NCBI GenBank assembly: GCA_017545665.1
Contig: JAFWKQ010000063.1
Span: forward strand, 1 to 58,718
Length of the DNA stretch: 58,718 nucleotides
Source of the DNA: Atopobiaceae bacterium
GTDB taxonomy: Bacteria; Actinomycetota; Coriobacteriia; Coriobacteriales; Atopobiaceae
Direction: 5' to 3'
Below, piece by piece: positions 25,887 to 34,724 of the stretch. Below the pieces are notes generated by a model. It saw only the letters and a program-made list of their open reading frames with translations, had not been told where the DNA came from and did not search any database. Every line of letters starts with the position of its first letter. The stretch's first letter is position 1. A program made the position numbers and the translations under genes.

Positions 25887-26618
25887 GTGGATGAACGGAG
25901 CAAAGAGGAGTATCGGCCCTTCTTGGAAAGGCGACGTCGTGAGCTTGTGGATCGCATAGGGCAAGCCGCTCGTCGCGTGAGCCGAGAGCCCTCCGATATA
26001 CAGTTGGTGGCTGTTTCCAAAACGGTTGGGAACGACGAGGTTGCCCTCGCGCACGAGGTCGGATACTCCACGTTCGCTGAAAACCGTCCGCAGGAGCTCA
26101 AGCGGAAGGTCGCGGCGGCACGATTGAACCCCGCTCTGGCCGACGTGCGGTTCCATATGATCGGCAACCTTCAGACGAACAAGATCAACCGGGTGCTTGG
26201 CAATGCGACGCTCGTGCATTCGCTCTCGTCCGCTCATCTGGCGCAGGCGTTGTCACGCCGTTCCTTGTTGCAGGATGTGGTTACGCCTTGCCTGATGGAG
26301 GTTAACATGCTGGGGGAGGAGACGAAGAAGGGGTTCTCCCCGGACGAGGCACGCGAGGTGTTGGAAGTCATAATGGGTTTGGACGGCATAAGCCTCAAGG
26401 GGCTCATGACCATGGCGCCAGCCCGCAATCCGTCTGCCGCACGTAAGGCGTTCTGCGGGTTGCGCGAGTTGCGCGACGAACTGCGCGAGAGGTCGGGCTT
26501 GGAGCTCGAAGAGCTTTCGTGCGGCATGAGCGGTGACTTTGAGATTGCGGTGGAAGAAGGCTCGACGCTCGTCAGACTGGGTAGGATTGTTTTCGATCCC
26601 ACCTACGAGGACGTGTGA
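25887..26618 (+). CDS. YggS family pyridoxal-phosphate homeostasis protein
   Basis: PLP-binding TIM-barrel protein without known catalytic activity that buffers PLP and affects amino-acid pools. The PLP lysine lies in LVAVSKTVG. Further conserved blocks are FAENRPQELKRK, FHMIGNLQTNKI and LSCGMSGDFEIAVEEGSTLVRLG. 243 residues. The start is GTG 25887 with AGGAGGGGG upstream; the nearby ATG 25891 is out of frame. Equivalent to Bacillus ylmE in the division cluster. Confidence 0.93.
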   Translation: MDERSKEEYRPFLERRRRELVDRIGQAARRVSREPSDIQLVAVSKTVGNDEVALAHEVGYSTFAENRPQELKRKVAAARLNPALADVRFHMIGNLQTNKINRVLGNATLVHSLSSAHLAQALSRRSLLQDVVTPCLMEVNMLGEETKKGFSPDEAREVLEVIMGLDGISLKGLMTMAPARNPSAARKAFCGLRELRDELRERSGLELEELSCGMSGDFEIAVEEGSTLVRLGRIVFDPTYEDV

Positions 26619-26623
26619 CATAT

Positions 26624-26655
26624 AAGTAGGAGCACGAAGAAGTAGGAGCACGAAG
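26624..26655. repeat. 16-bp perfect tandem duplication upstream of sepF
   Basis: AAGTAGGAGCACGAAG occurs twice in tandem (26624-26639 and 26640-26655), followed by GAAGG. It lies in the 98-bp yggS-sepF gap. Each copy contains a Shine-Dalgarno-like AGGAG, but they are too far from the sepF ATG to act as its ribosome-binding site. Confidence 0.7.
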
Positions 26656-26716
26656 GAAGGCCTACGGCTGGCGTAAGGGCGCTCGTTGGGGCATCCAGAA
26701 AGAAGGCGAGGACGAT

Positions 26717-27400
26717 ATGGGACTGTTAGACAACCTTCGCGACCGGTTGACCGGCGGGTTTGACGGGGACTATGAGGACGATTACTACGACGACTACGAT
26801 GACGACGAGGGTTATGACGACGAACCTACGGGTAGCGGAATACTTGGCAACACCTCGCGTCCCGAGGCCGAGAGCGTAGCCGTATACACGAGGTCTGGCC
26901 GTCCTGTGGGTACGAATGCCGGAGCTCCCACCGCTGGTGCGAGCGCACGCAGCACGACTGGTCGCAGTTCGACCGGTCGAGGCTCATCGAGTGCCCGCCC
27001 GGGTTCGGGGAGTCGCTCGAACGGCGGCTACTCGTCGTATAGACGCAACAACGATGACTACGACGATGGCATGGACGATTACGCGCCTTCGGGTGCCTAC
27101 AGCCCCTCGCAGGGATCGCTCAATACCTCGGGTCAACTCCCGCCCTACGTACTGCGTGCGGAGGGCTATGAGGACGTGCAGACGGTAGTGCGTCGCGTAC
27201 GTACCAACCAGCCGGTTCTCCTCGTGCTCACCGAGACGCCGGCCGATGCCGCACAGAGGATCCTTGACTTCTCGTATGGCCTCTCGTTTGGCATTGGCGG
27301 AGAGGTGCAGGCAATCGACTCCAAGGCGTTTCTCGTGCTTCCGGCGGGCATACAGCTCTCGCCGTCCGAGATAGACCGCCTTGCGTCTCAGGCGAGGTAA
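26717..27400 (+). CDS. sepF: Cell division protein SepF
   Basis: Membrane anchor and bundler of FtsZ in bacteria lacking FtsA. The N-terminal amphipathic helix (MGLLDNLRDRLTGGF) is followed by an Asp/Tyr-rich acidic stretch and a Ser/Arg/Gly linker to about 135. The C-terminal core domain (about 150-227) has VQTVVRRVRTNQPVLLVL and the FSYGLSFGIGGEVQ strand. 227 residues. It sits between yggS and proC as in other actinobacteria. Confidence 0.93.
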   Translation: MGLLDNLRDRLTGGFDGDYEDDYYDDYDDDEGYDDEPTGSGILGNTSRPEAESVAVYTRSGRPVGTNAGAPTAGASARSTTGRSSTGRGSSSARPGSGSRSNGGYSSYRRNNDDYDDGMDDYAPSGAYSPSQGSLNTSGQLPPYVLRAEGYEDVQTVVRRVRTNQPVLLVLTETPADAAQRILDFSYGLSFGIGGEVQAIDSKAFLVLPAGIQLSPSEIDRLASQAR

Positions 27401-27402
27401 GC

Positions 27403-28212
27403 ATGGATCGTCTCAATACGACGGTTGGCATATTGGGGGCAGGGTCGATGGGCGGCTCCATCGCCCGTGGGCTCGTGGCGTCGGGCGCCATGGAACCAAG
27501 GGACGTATGGGTGTACGACCCCGATCCCGCCTGCCTAGAACGGCTGGGGAAGCTTGGCATCCAGGCGGCCTCGAGCGCCGAGAGTCTGGTTGCCTGCCAA
27601 ACCGAGGTGTTCGTCATAGCCGTTAAGCCGCAGATCCTTGCCGATGTGGTTCGCCCACTTTCCGAAGGCCTTGCGAATCGCCTGGTCGTGTCCATTGCGG
27701 CAGGCGTTCCCATTGACTCGCTTGAGTCCCTGCTCTCCGCCTCCAGCGTCGTTCGCGTTATGCCCAACCTGCCCATACAGGTGCTATCGGGAGCCACGGC
27801 GGTTACTGCGGGAACGCGTGCGAGCGCCAGCCAGACGGAACTCGTGCGCTCTCTCTTTGGCGCTTTGGGATCTGCCCAGATAATGCGTGAGGATCAGCTT
27901 GATGCCGAAGGTGCTGTGGTAAGTTGCGGGCCTGCCTATATAGCGCTGTTCGTGGACGCGCTCACACGTGCAGGCGTTCGGGCGGGCTTGCCGGCCGCAG
28001 CCTGTAGAGAGATGGTGGAAGCAACCATGCGCGGGGTGGCGCAATCGCTGCTGGATAGCGACGAGCATCCGCGCGCGTACATGGAACGCGTCACCTCGCC
28101 GGGCGGCACTACCGCCGCTGGCCTCTATGCCATGGAGCCCTTGGTTGCGCAGGCGACATATGCGGCGGTAGATGCGGCTTTGGCGCGTACGGCAGAGCTG
28201 GCGCGTGGGTAG
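27403..28212 (+). CDS. proC: Pyrroline-5-carboxylate reductase
   Basis: NAD(P)H-dependent last step of proline synthesis. The N-terminal Rossmann motif is GILGAGSMGGSIA, followed by AVKPQILADV, VRVMPNLPIQV and the C-terminal dimerisation block VTSPGGTTAAGL. 269 residues. It starts 2 bp after the sepF stop; the sepF-proC-yggT-divIVA order is standard. Confidence 0.95.
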   Translation: MDRLNTTVGILGAGSMGGSIARGLVASGAMEPRDVWVYDPDPACLERLGKLGIQAASSAESLVACQTEVFVIAVKPQILADVVRPLSEGLANRLVVSIAAGVPIDSLESLLSASSVVRVMPNLPIQVLSGATAVTAGTRASASQTELVRSLFGALGSAQIMREDQLDAEGAVVSCGPAYIALFVDALTRAGVRAGLPAAACREMVEATMRGVAQSLLDSDEHPRAYMERVTSPGGTTAAGLYAMEPLVAQATYAAVDAALARTAELARG

Positions 28213-28219
28213 GTGAGCT

Positions 28220-28483
28220 ATGTTTAACATCGTCACGTTTGTAATGAGGCTTTTCGACTTCTATCAGATCCTCATCGTGATTTGGTGCATCCTCTCGTGG
28301 ATTCCCATACCGCGTGATGGCATACTGGGTGACATCGTTGGCGCGCTGAATTCAATCGTGAGTCCGTACATCAATCTGTTTCGGAGGTTCATCCCTCCGC
28401 TCGCTGGTATAGACTTTTCGCCTATCTTGGCCGTACTGGTACTGCAGCTCATAGAGAGATTTATACTAGGCATGCTTATTTAG
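28220..28483 (+). CDS. YggT family membrane protein
   Basis: 87 residues with two hydrophobic helices (about 8-30 and 62-85) separated by a loop containing CILSWIPIPR and INLFRRFIPPLAGIDFSPI. These are typical of YggT/Ycf19 proteins. Its role in division or osmotic response is not settled. The stop is followed within 10 bp by a possible divIVA promoter. Confidence 0.88.
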   Translation: MFNIVTFVMRLFDFYQILIVIWCILSWIPIPRDGILGDIVGALNSIVSPYINLFRRFIPPLAGIDFSPILAVLVLQLIERFILGMLI

Positions 28484-28497
28484 GTGTATACTAGGCA
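28462..28497 (+). promoter_or_regulatory. Possible divIVA promoter with repeated TATACTAGGCA
   Basis: The 11-mer TATACTAGGCA occurs at 28462 and again at 28487. The second gives a -10 TATACT preceded by GTG, but the -35 is poor. Either copy could drive divIVA, whose ATG is at 28565. Confidence 0.35.
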
Positions 28498-28564
28498 ATC
28501 GTAAGTGGTGGGTGCTTTGGCTCGTTAACGCGTGTCGTGCACTAAGAGACCGAAAGGGAAGAAG

Positions 28565-29278
28565 ATGGCAATCACACCTGCTGACATTGAACAGCTGACC
28601 TTCTCGCCGTCCAAGCACGGCTACGACACTGAAGAGGTCGATACGTTTTTGGAGCAGCTTACCGAGGAAGTCGATGGCATGCTCAAGAAGATCGCAGAGC
28701 TCAAGAGCCGCTTGAACTCTTCTGAGTCGCAGCTGCAGTCCTCTCAAGCTCAGGTTGCGTCGCTGCAGCAACAGGTATCCGAGCTCGAGATCGAGGTGGC
28801 GTCGCGTCCGGTTGCGCCTGTAGCGCCCGCGGAGCCTACACCCTCTGCCGACTACATGGCGTCCGAGCGCCAGATTTCGCAGGTCCTTATCGTTGCTCAG
28901 CAGAGCGCCGACAAGCTCGTGGCCGATGCTCGCGACAACGCGGATCGCATTCGCAACGAGGCCGACCAGAAGGCACGCGAGGTTATTCGCCAGGCGCTGG
29001 CCGAGAAGCAGTCCGAGCTCGATGAGATCGAGCGCCTCAAGCAGTCGCGCGAGGACTTCCGTTCCGAGTACAAGCGCTTGCTCCAGCACTTCATGGACGA
29101 CGCGGACTCTGTGTTCCCGAACCAGCCCCTGGCTGCTGAGCCTGCTCCCGCAAAGGCACCTGTGCCCACGCCCGCGCCCGCAGCGCCTGCGCAGGACAAA
29201 GACGTAACGGCGGCCGCCCCGGTTATAACGGCTCCTCCTGCAGCCGCTGCGAACGACGACTTTAGCGACCTTGACTAG
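28565..29278 (+). CDS. divIVA: DivIVA domain cell-pole/septum protein
   Basis: Coiled-coil protein that binds negatively curved membrane at poles and septa and organises growth. The N-terminal lipid-binding domain is ITPADIEQLTFSPSKHGYDTEEVDTFLEQL in two pieces. Coiled coils span about 30-75 and 95-170, separated by a Pro/Ala linker, and a Pro/Ala-rich tail follows. ATG 28565 matches the family start; 11 extra upstream codons are not family-like. 237 residues. A strong terminator follows. Confidence 0.93.
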   Translation: MAITPADIEQLTFSPSKHGYDTEEVDTFLEQLTEEVDGMLKKIAELKSRLNSSESQLQSSQAQVASLQQQVSELEIEVASRPVAPVAPAEPTPSADYMASERQISQVLIVAQQSADKLVADARDNADRIRNEADQKAREVIRQALAEKQSELDEIERLKQSREDFRSEYKRLLQHFMDDADSVFPNQPLAAEPAPAKAPVPTPAPAAPAQDKDVTAAAPVITAPPAAAANDDFSDLD

Positions 29279-29304
29279 TCCTTGCTAGCTACGTTCTAAC
29301 GTTG

Positions 29305-29355
29305 CCCCCGCCACCGCGCTTCCAGTAGCGCGGTGGCGGGGGTGTTTCTATTCTT
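29305..29355 (+). terminator. Rho-independent terminator after divIVA
   Basis: Perfect 16-bp GC-rich arms (29305-29320 and 29327-29342) around the 6-nt loop TCCAGT, followed by TGTTTCTATTCTT. It closes the long division cluster. The EAL-domain gene reads toward it from the other strand. Confidence 0.88.
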
Positions 29356-31307
29356 CGACGGGACGCTGGATGAATGCGATGAATTCGTCCTGGGGAATGG
29401 GCTTTGCGTACACATAGCCCTGAATGTATTCGGCTCCCATAGACCGAAGCGCCTTGGCCTGTTCGCGCGTCTCCACGCCTTCGACGAGCACGCTCTTCCC
29501 AATTTCTTTCATCATGGCAATGCTGCGGGCGAGCACGCAGCGTGATTTGGGATCGTCGAGGCTGCGAACAAAGCTCCTGTCGAACTTTATGAGCGAGACT
29601 GGTAGTTGCAGCGCCCTAACGACGCTGGAATACCCCGTACCATAGTCATCCAGCGAGAACGTTATGTCGTGTGCGGCCAGCTTGCGTACGTTTGCCTCAA
29701 TAGCCTCCAACGAGAAGGTGGCGGATGTCTCGGTAATCTCGAGGTTTATGCAAGAGGGGTCGATGCCGTAGGTGCGGACGAGGTCGATGATCTGGCCTAC
29801 GAGTTGGAGCGTACGCATTGCTCCACCGAAAGGTTGAGCTCTATGCACCAAAGGTCCAAGGCGGAGCAGTCAATGGAGCCAAGGAAAGCACAGATCTTGT
29901 CGAGGAGGATGTCTCCAATTTGGATTATGGCGCCACTTTGCTCGGCTTCCGCGATAAACAGGGACGGAGGTATCCAGCCATACGTGGGATCGTGCAGTCT
30001 CACGAGTGCTTCTGCTGAGTGGAAACGGTTGTCTGCAAGGTAGCGTATGGGCTGATAGTAGATTTGGAAGGAGCGTTCGCGGATGGCATTTGCCACGATT
30101 TTGGGCAAAGCCATCTGTAGGGCAAAGTCATCGCGTTTTGCTAGTTCGGAAAAGGTCGTGACACCTGGTTTTGGCATGAGATGAGAGAAGCGTCGCACAA
30201 AGGTGCGGAGTTCTTCCATGGTGCTGATGTCTTGGGGAACGCTAATTACGCATGTGCGCAGGCGTGCCTCCGTTGCTGCATATCCCCTTGCGCGTACCCG
30301 TCGTTTGTCCTCGTCATGAGCTTGTTGGGCTCTGTCTTTTGCGTGCATTGGGTCTACGTTTTGCAACATGATGCAAAAGAGGCCATTACGCAGGTAATAG
30401 AGCACGTCACCACGCTCGAGCCTGCTGCCAAGCCTTTGGGCCACGCCGCTCATGACGTCTTGCATCTCGTCCTTGCCCATGAGTTCGCGCAGCTTTTCCA
30501 CGTTTACGATTTCCACGTACACAAGGCAAAGGGGCTTTTGGGTGATGAGTGCGCGTTTGCAGGTCTCACGATAGGCATGAAGGCTGGCGGTGTTTACGAG
30601 CGAATCGAGCTGTTGCTCAGGTCTGAGGACGAACGCCGAGACGAGCATCATTGCCACGGAAGTCACGAACATCTCTACAAGAAGGTGGGGGTAGAAATAC
30701 TGGACGATCACAGAGATAAACACAAGAGGGTAGAGCATCATGAGCGTAACGAACTCGTTGACGCTAAGGACCTCTTTCCACCTAAGGAGCCATGCGATGC
30801 CCCATATGGAGTAGTACACGGCGCAAGCATAGATAATGCCGACGCAAGGACCTCTGGTTTGAACGCCGTTGTTGAAGAAGTACACGAGGTGGTGCAGCGG
30901 GTTGGTAAGAACGAATGCGATGACCACAAGTATGGGGACCCAAAGGAGCAGTCGCATTGCCAACGACTGGGTGACTTATGAGAGGTGGAGCTTACGGTGG
31001 CGATGAGCACTAAGTAGGCCGGTGCCGTGAGGGGGCGCAGCACATAGTACAGGAGTGCGCAGGCGCTGCGAAGCACAAAGAGGAACGACATGGACGAGGC
31101 TGCCTCGCGCGTGAACGCAGCTCCCAAAAAGGCATCGAACAGATCGCAGGCGAGACTCATCACCGTGGTAAACGTTACGAGCAGGAGCGTGCTGAAATTC
31201 ACACGGTAGGCAGGGGTATGTGTCTTGCGAGTCATGACGAACGACAAGAGCGCAACGGCCATAACGAAGACGGCGGCGATGTCGTAGTGGAAGATGTCTG
31301 TATACAT
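29348..31307 (-). pseudogene. EAL-domain c-di-GMP phosphodiesterase-like membrane protein, two frameshifts
   Basis: Three consecutive frames make one protein. Membrane helices start at ATG 31307 (GGGAGGGAG upstream). A frame change near 30965-30985 leads into more helices and a degenerate GGDEF-like region lacking the GGDEF signature. A second change near 29815-29830 falls inside the EAL domain. EAL motifs survive on both sides: SAEALVRLHD before, and LEITET, LDDYGTGYSS, IKFDRSFV and VEGVETREQA after. The catalytic residues thus look preserved but the reading frame is broken twice. Sequencing error cannot be excluded from sequence alone. Confidence 0.82.
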
Positions 31308-31404
31308 GTATGCTCCCTCCCACCCGTTCATAATAGCAATGGCTTTGGAAGTGGCCATGTCAATCTTTCATACGCTATATACGCCTCGGGTGATTGGCTT
31401 GTTG

Positions 31405-31738
31405 GCGGGGTTTGGAACACGGTTGGGTTTGCCTGGATCGGCTGCCCTGCGGCGGAAGCCGACAGACGCGCGGCGGGATTTGCTGGGAATGGCCACGTTG
31501 TGGCGGAGCCGAGCAAGGGTTTGTCGGAATCGCGTGTGGCCGAACGAGCAGAGGTTTGCTGGAATCGAGAACGGTGCGGTGGGATTTGCTGGGAATGGCC
31601 ACAGTGTGGCGAGTCTTGGCAAACGTATTGGCTAATTTGCTGTAAAACGCCACAGTGTGGCCGAACCGAGCAAGCGCCCCCGCACTGTTCGCAATCTCAG
31701 CAAGCGCCCCCGCACTGTTCGCAATCTCAGCGAATGTC
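31405..31738. repeat. Modular intergenic repeat, family R2 (copy b)
   Basis: This fills the roughly 490-bp gap between the EAL gene start and rnpB. The palindrome GCCACAGTGTGGC occurs at 31598 and 31649, the same 51-nt spacing as in copy a, with the variant GCCACGTTGTGGC at 31492. GGGATTTGCTGGGAATGGCC occurs twice (about 31474 and 31581). A 30-nt unit ending in CACTGTTCGCAATCTC is perfectly duplicated at 31669-31698 and 31699-31728. It shares GAACGGTGCGG and GTTTGC(T/C)GG/CG modules with copy a. Confidence 0.8.
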
Positions 31739-31791
31739 AGCCGTAGGCTTCTGCAGGCTTTTCGTTTTAGAGAGCCTAGGCGGCGAGGCCG

Positions 31792-31800
31792 TGATACAAT
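31792..31800 (+). promoter_or_regulatory. Extended -10 promoter of rnpB
   Basis: TGATACAAT is an extended -10 (TG-N-TACAAT), placing the start about 7-8 nt downstream. That coincides with the first paired base of the RNase P RNA. The -35 is weak, as is common for extended -10 promoters. Confidence 0.65.
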
Positions 31801-31807
31801 CATCCGA

Positions 31808-32174
31808 GCGAAGTGGGCCAGACGATCGCGGGGTCTTTCCCAGGTGTTGGGAGAGGCCATGAGGAAAGTCCGGGCTCCACAGGGCAGGAAGCCGGCTAAC
31901 GGCCGGGCGGGGTGACCCGACGGAAAGCGCCGCAGAAAAGAAGACTCCCACTGCCCGCTCTGGCGGGTAAGAGAAAAGCTGAAACGGTGGTGTAAGAGAC
32001 CACCAGCATCCCGGCAACGGGGTGGCTTGGCAAGCCCCTTCTGGAGCAAACGCAAATAGGAGCGCTATGGTGTGGCCCGCACTGCGCTCGGGTTGCGCGC
32101 TTGAGGCCTACGGTAACGTAGGTCCTAGATAAATGATCGTCCACGACAGAACCCGGCTCATCGGCCCACTTCGC
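31808..32174 (+). ncRNA. rnpB: RNase P RNA (type A)
   Basis: Catalytic RNA that removes 5' leaders from pre-tRNAs. The terminal helix P1 pairs GCGAAGTGGGCC at the 5' end with GGCCCACTTCGC at the 3' end. The conserved CR-I sequence GAGGAAAGTCCGGGCTCC begins near 31860, and CR-V ACAGAACCCGGCT lies near 32145. GGGTGACCCGACGGAAAGCGCC and the CACAGGGCAGGAAGCCGGCTAACGGCC region match the family in order. The length of about 367 nt fits bacterial type A. Confidence 0.96.
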
Positions 32175-32185
32175 AAATTGCTTAT

Positions 32186-32209
32186 TTGATGCGCACGTAA
32201 TTGCATCAA
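32186..32209 (+). other. Hairpin downstream of rnpB
   Basis: TTGATGC and GCATCAA form a 7-bp stem with a 10-nt loop, without a strong T-tract afterwards. It may mark the 3' end of the RNase P RNA precursor. Confidence 0.35.
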
Positions 32210-32317
32210 CCTGTGCTTATTCAGGCATTAGCACACAAAATCGCCGTCTCTAACAACTGACACCTGTAATCGTCGAGATATCTAAAGCAAGGGCGTACTT
32301 TCCAGAAGGGCCGAGGG

Positions 32318-32492
32318 AGCCGGGGGCACTTTTGCGTCCGCGAACGTCCCTACTGGGTACACAAATGGCCGAGAAGTGCGCCCGGCAGGGAAGGCCGCGG
32401 ACCGAAGAGTGTACCCGGCGCCGAGAAGTGCGCCCGGCAGGGAAGGCCGCGGACCGAAGAGTGTACCCGGCGCCGAGAAGTGCGCACGGCAG
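32318..32492. repeat. Modular GC-rich intergenic repeat, family R1 (copy b), with 52-bp tandem copies
   Basis: A left part (GGGTACACAAATGGCC near 32355) matches the core of copy a. Two perfect 52-bp tandem units follow (32368-32419 and 32420-32471) plus a partial third to 32492. Each unit contains GCCGAGAAGTGCGCCCGGC and ends AGTGTACCCGGC. It accounts for most of the 450-bp gap between rnpB and the YigZ gene; the rest shows nothing recognisable. Confidence 0.85.
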
Positions 32493-32625
32493 CAAAATGC
32501 ACGGTTCTCTCATTGCTGCTCTTATGTATTCCCTCGATTTTGTCAATGGTATTATCTTGTTCATGATCGAGTAGGGTGCATTCGGCATCTCAGCCGAATG
32601 CAATGTATTTGGGAGAAGAGCGAGC

Positions 32626-33276
32626 ATGGATGCGCAAGGGCGCCTGGACTACGTAACCGTTGCGGCGGGATATGAGGCCGTAGGCGAGTACGAGGACAGA
32701 CGCAGTCGCTTTATAGCGCAAATACGAGGCGTGGGCAGCGAGCGTGAGGCGCAAGCGTTCGTGGAAGAGGTCCGCGCGCGCCATCGGGATGCTCGTCACA
32801 ACGTACCCGCGTGGATTCTGGCAGACGGACGCGAGAAGTGCTCGGATGACGGCGAGCCTTCCCATACCGGCGGCATTCCCGTACTCGAGGTGTTGCGTGG
32901 CGCAGGCCTGGCTGACGTCTGCTGTGTGGTCACGCGTTATTTTGGTGGCACGCTACTTGGTCCTGGCGGCCTCAAGCGCGCGTATACGGCAGCAACGCAA
33001 GAGGCGCTTGCAACCGCCAAGCGCGACGCGTCACTTGTTACAAAGACGCTCGTAACGCGTGTTACCTGCGTTATACCCTATTCGGCATACGATCGCGTGT
33101 TGCGGATGGTGGGCGATTGCAAGGGCAAGGTAGTCGACAGCATCTTTGCCGAAGACGTGCAGCTTACGGCGCTGTTTAGGACAGGTGCGGAGGGACGCTT
33201 TGTGGACGCCATGCGCGACTTTGCCAATGGTGAAGAGCTTTGCGTGGTGGGCGAGCCAGTCTTTGGTGAACTGTGA
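32626..33276 (+). CDS. YigZ/IMPACT family protein
   Basis: 216-residue UPF0029 protein. The N-terminal IMPACT domain has RRSRFIAQIRGV, the conserved CSDDGEPSHTGGIPVLEVL and the VVTRYFGGTLLGPGGLKRAY block. The C-terminal half resembles the EF-G domain V-like DUF1949. Function is unclear; family members have been linked to translation control and proline peptidase activity. cca begins 7 bp after its stop. Confidence 0.92.
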   Translation: MDAQGRLDYVTVAAGYEAVGEYEDRRSRFIAQIRGVGSEREAQAFVEEVRARHRDARHNVPAWILADGREKCSDDGEPSHTGGIPVLEVLRGAGLADVCCVVTRYFGGTLLGPGGLKRAYTAATQEALATAKRDASLVTKTLVTRVTCVIPYSAYDRVLRMVGDCKGKVVDSIFAEDVQLTALFRTGAEGRFVDAMRDFANGEELCVVGEPVFGEL

Positions 33277-33283
33277 GGCGGCC

Positions 33284-34681
33284 ATGGATTCGTGCGACAA
33301 GACCATAGCATCCGTCATGCCCGAGGCGGCGCGCTGTGTGATTGAGGCCTTGGAGGCCGCCGGCCACGAGGCATGGATCGTGGGCGGATGGGTGCGCGAC
33401 GCGCTGCGGGGTGCAGCGAGCCACGATGTGGACGTTACCACCTCGGCACCGTGGCCCGTTACCACACGCGTGCTTCGTGCTGCGGGCATGGCGGTGCACG
33501 AAACGGGAACGGCGCATGGCACCGTTACGGCCGTATGTGCGGGCGAGACGGTGGAGGTTACCACCTATCGCGTGGAGACGGGCTACAGCGACCATCGCCA
33601 TCCCGATGAGGTGCATTTCGTGCAAGACGTCGAGCAGGACCTCGCGCGTCGCGACCTCACCATCAACGCCATGGCCTGGCATCCCACGCGCGGTCTGCTC
33701 GATCCATTTGGAGGCAGGAACGACCTTGTAGATGGCATCGTGCGTACGGTTGGCAACCCCGCCGTTCGCTTTGGGGAGGACGCCCTGCGCATGCTTCGCA
33801 CCGTGCGATTTGCCGTGCGGTTTGGGTTTGCGATGGAGCGCCAAACGCATAAAGCGCTTCTAGACAAGCTCTATCTGCTGCGCGAGGTTGCGCCGGAACG
33901 CATGGGGCAGGAGGTCGATGCCATTGTGCAGAGCGGAAGGGCAGGCACAGCACTTCTTGCCTATCCCGAGGTAATGTGCGCCGCCATACCCGAGCTTGCG
34001 GCCGCGCGTGGGTTCGATCAGCGTAGCGTATACCATGTGTACGACGTATACGAACACATTGCCCACGTGTGCAATGCATGCGAGGCCTTTACTGCGGGTC
34101 AGGCGACGGCCCCCCTTCGCTGGGCGGCTCTTCTGCACGACGTCGCAAAGCCTGCTACCTATAGCGAGGACGTGGATGGCCATGGTCACTTCTTCGACCA
34201 TCCCCGCCAGGGCGCACACATGGCGCGAGCCATACTTCGGCGCATGGCAATACCTTCCGAAATCGCTGACGCCACCTGCCTGCTCATTCGTTGGCATGAC
34301 GAACCGATGCCTGCCACCACGCCTGCCGTCCGACGCCTGCTCAGGCGTTTCTCGCGCGCTTGTCCCGGCCGCGAGGTACCTTTGGCATTCAACCTCTTTG
34401 ACTTGCGGCGTGCGGATGCCGTTTCCAAGTGTCCGTCTGCCGCATGCTGGGCGCACCAGATGGATGCCTATACGGGCATCCTGCGTAGCGAGATCGAGCG
34501 TGGCCCGGTGTTTGGAACAAGGCAGCTTGCCGTAAGCGGGTCCGATATTATGCGCGCCCTAAACATTGCGCCAGGACCAGCCGTGGGTATGCAGATGGAG
34601 GTGCTGCTCCAGGTGGTCATGGCGGGAGAGGTGCCAAACGAGCGGGATGAGCTACTTGCATGGCTGGGCGCGATGCCTTAG
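33284..34681 (+). CDS. cca: CCA-adding tRNA nucleotidyltransferase
   Basis: Adds or repairs the 3' CCA of tRNAs. The N-terminal class II polymerase-beta domain has IVGGWVRDALRG, the DVDVTT metal-binding aspartates and RRDLTINAMAWHP. The C-terminal HD domain includes RWAALLHDVAKP and HFFDHPRQGAHMA. 465 residues from ATG 33284; an open frame runs further upstream inside the previous gene without homology. Whether it is a full CCA-adding or only an A-adding enzyme cannot be read off with certainty. Confidence 0.93.
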   Translation: MDSCDKTIASVMPEAARCVIEALEAAGHEAWIVGGWVRDALRGAASHDVDVTTSAPWPVTTRVLRAAGMAVHETGTAHGTVTAVCAGETVEVTTYRVETGYSDHRHPDEVHFVQDVEQDLARRDLTINAMAWHPTRGLLDPFGGRNDLVDGIVRTVGNPAVRFGEDALRMLRTVRFAVRFGFAMERQTHKALLDKLYLLREVAPERMGQEVDAIVQSGRAGTALLAYPEVMCAAIPELAAARGFDQRSVYHVYDVYEHIAHVCNACEAFTAGQATAPLRWAALLHDVAKPATYSEDVDGHGHFFDHPRQGAHMARAILRRMAIPSEIADATCLLIRWHDEPMPATTPAVRRLLRRFSRACPGREVPLAFNLFDLRRADAVSKCPSAACWAHQMDAYTGILRSEIERGPVFGTRQLAVSGSDIMRALNIAPGPAVGMQMEVLLQVVMAGEVPNERDELLAWLGAMP

Positions 34682-34724
34682 ATTTGTGACGGACGTTGCA
34701 TTTAACATTTGATGGGAGAAGACG

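Noticed and set aside
29815..29830. Programmed frameshift in the EAL gene
   Set aside because: No slippery heptamer or downstream pseudoknot is evident, and a second independent break occurs upstream; decay or sequence error is more likely.
31218..31862. Plus-strand open frames over the R2 repeat and 5' end of rnpB
   Set aside because: They consist of translated repeat units (Gln/Ala/Pro-rich) and overlap the RNase P RNA.
32368..32492. CRISPR array suggested by tandem 52-bp repeats
   Set aside because: The copies are directly adjacent and identical with no unique spacers, and there are no cas genes in the window.
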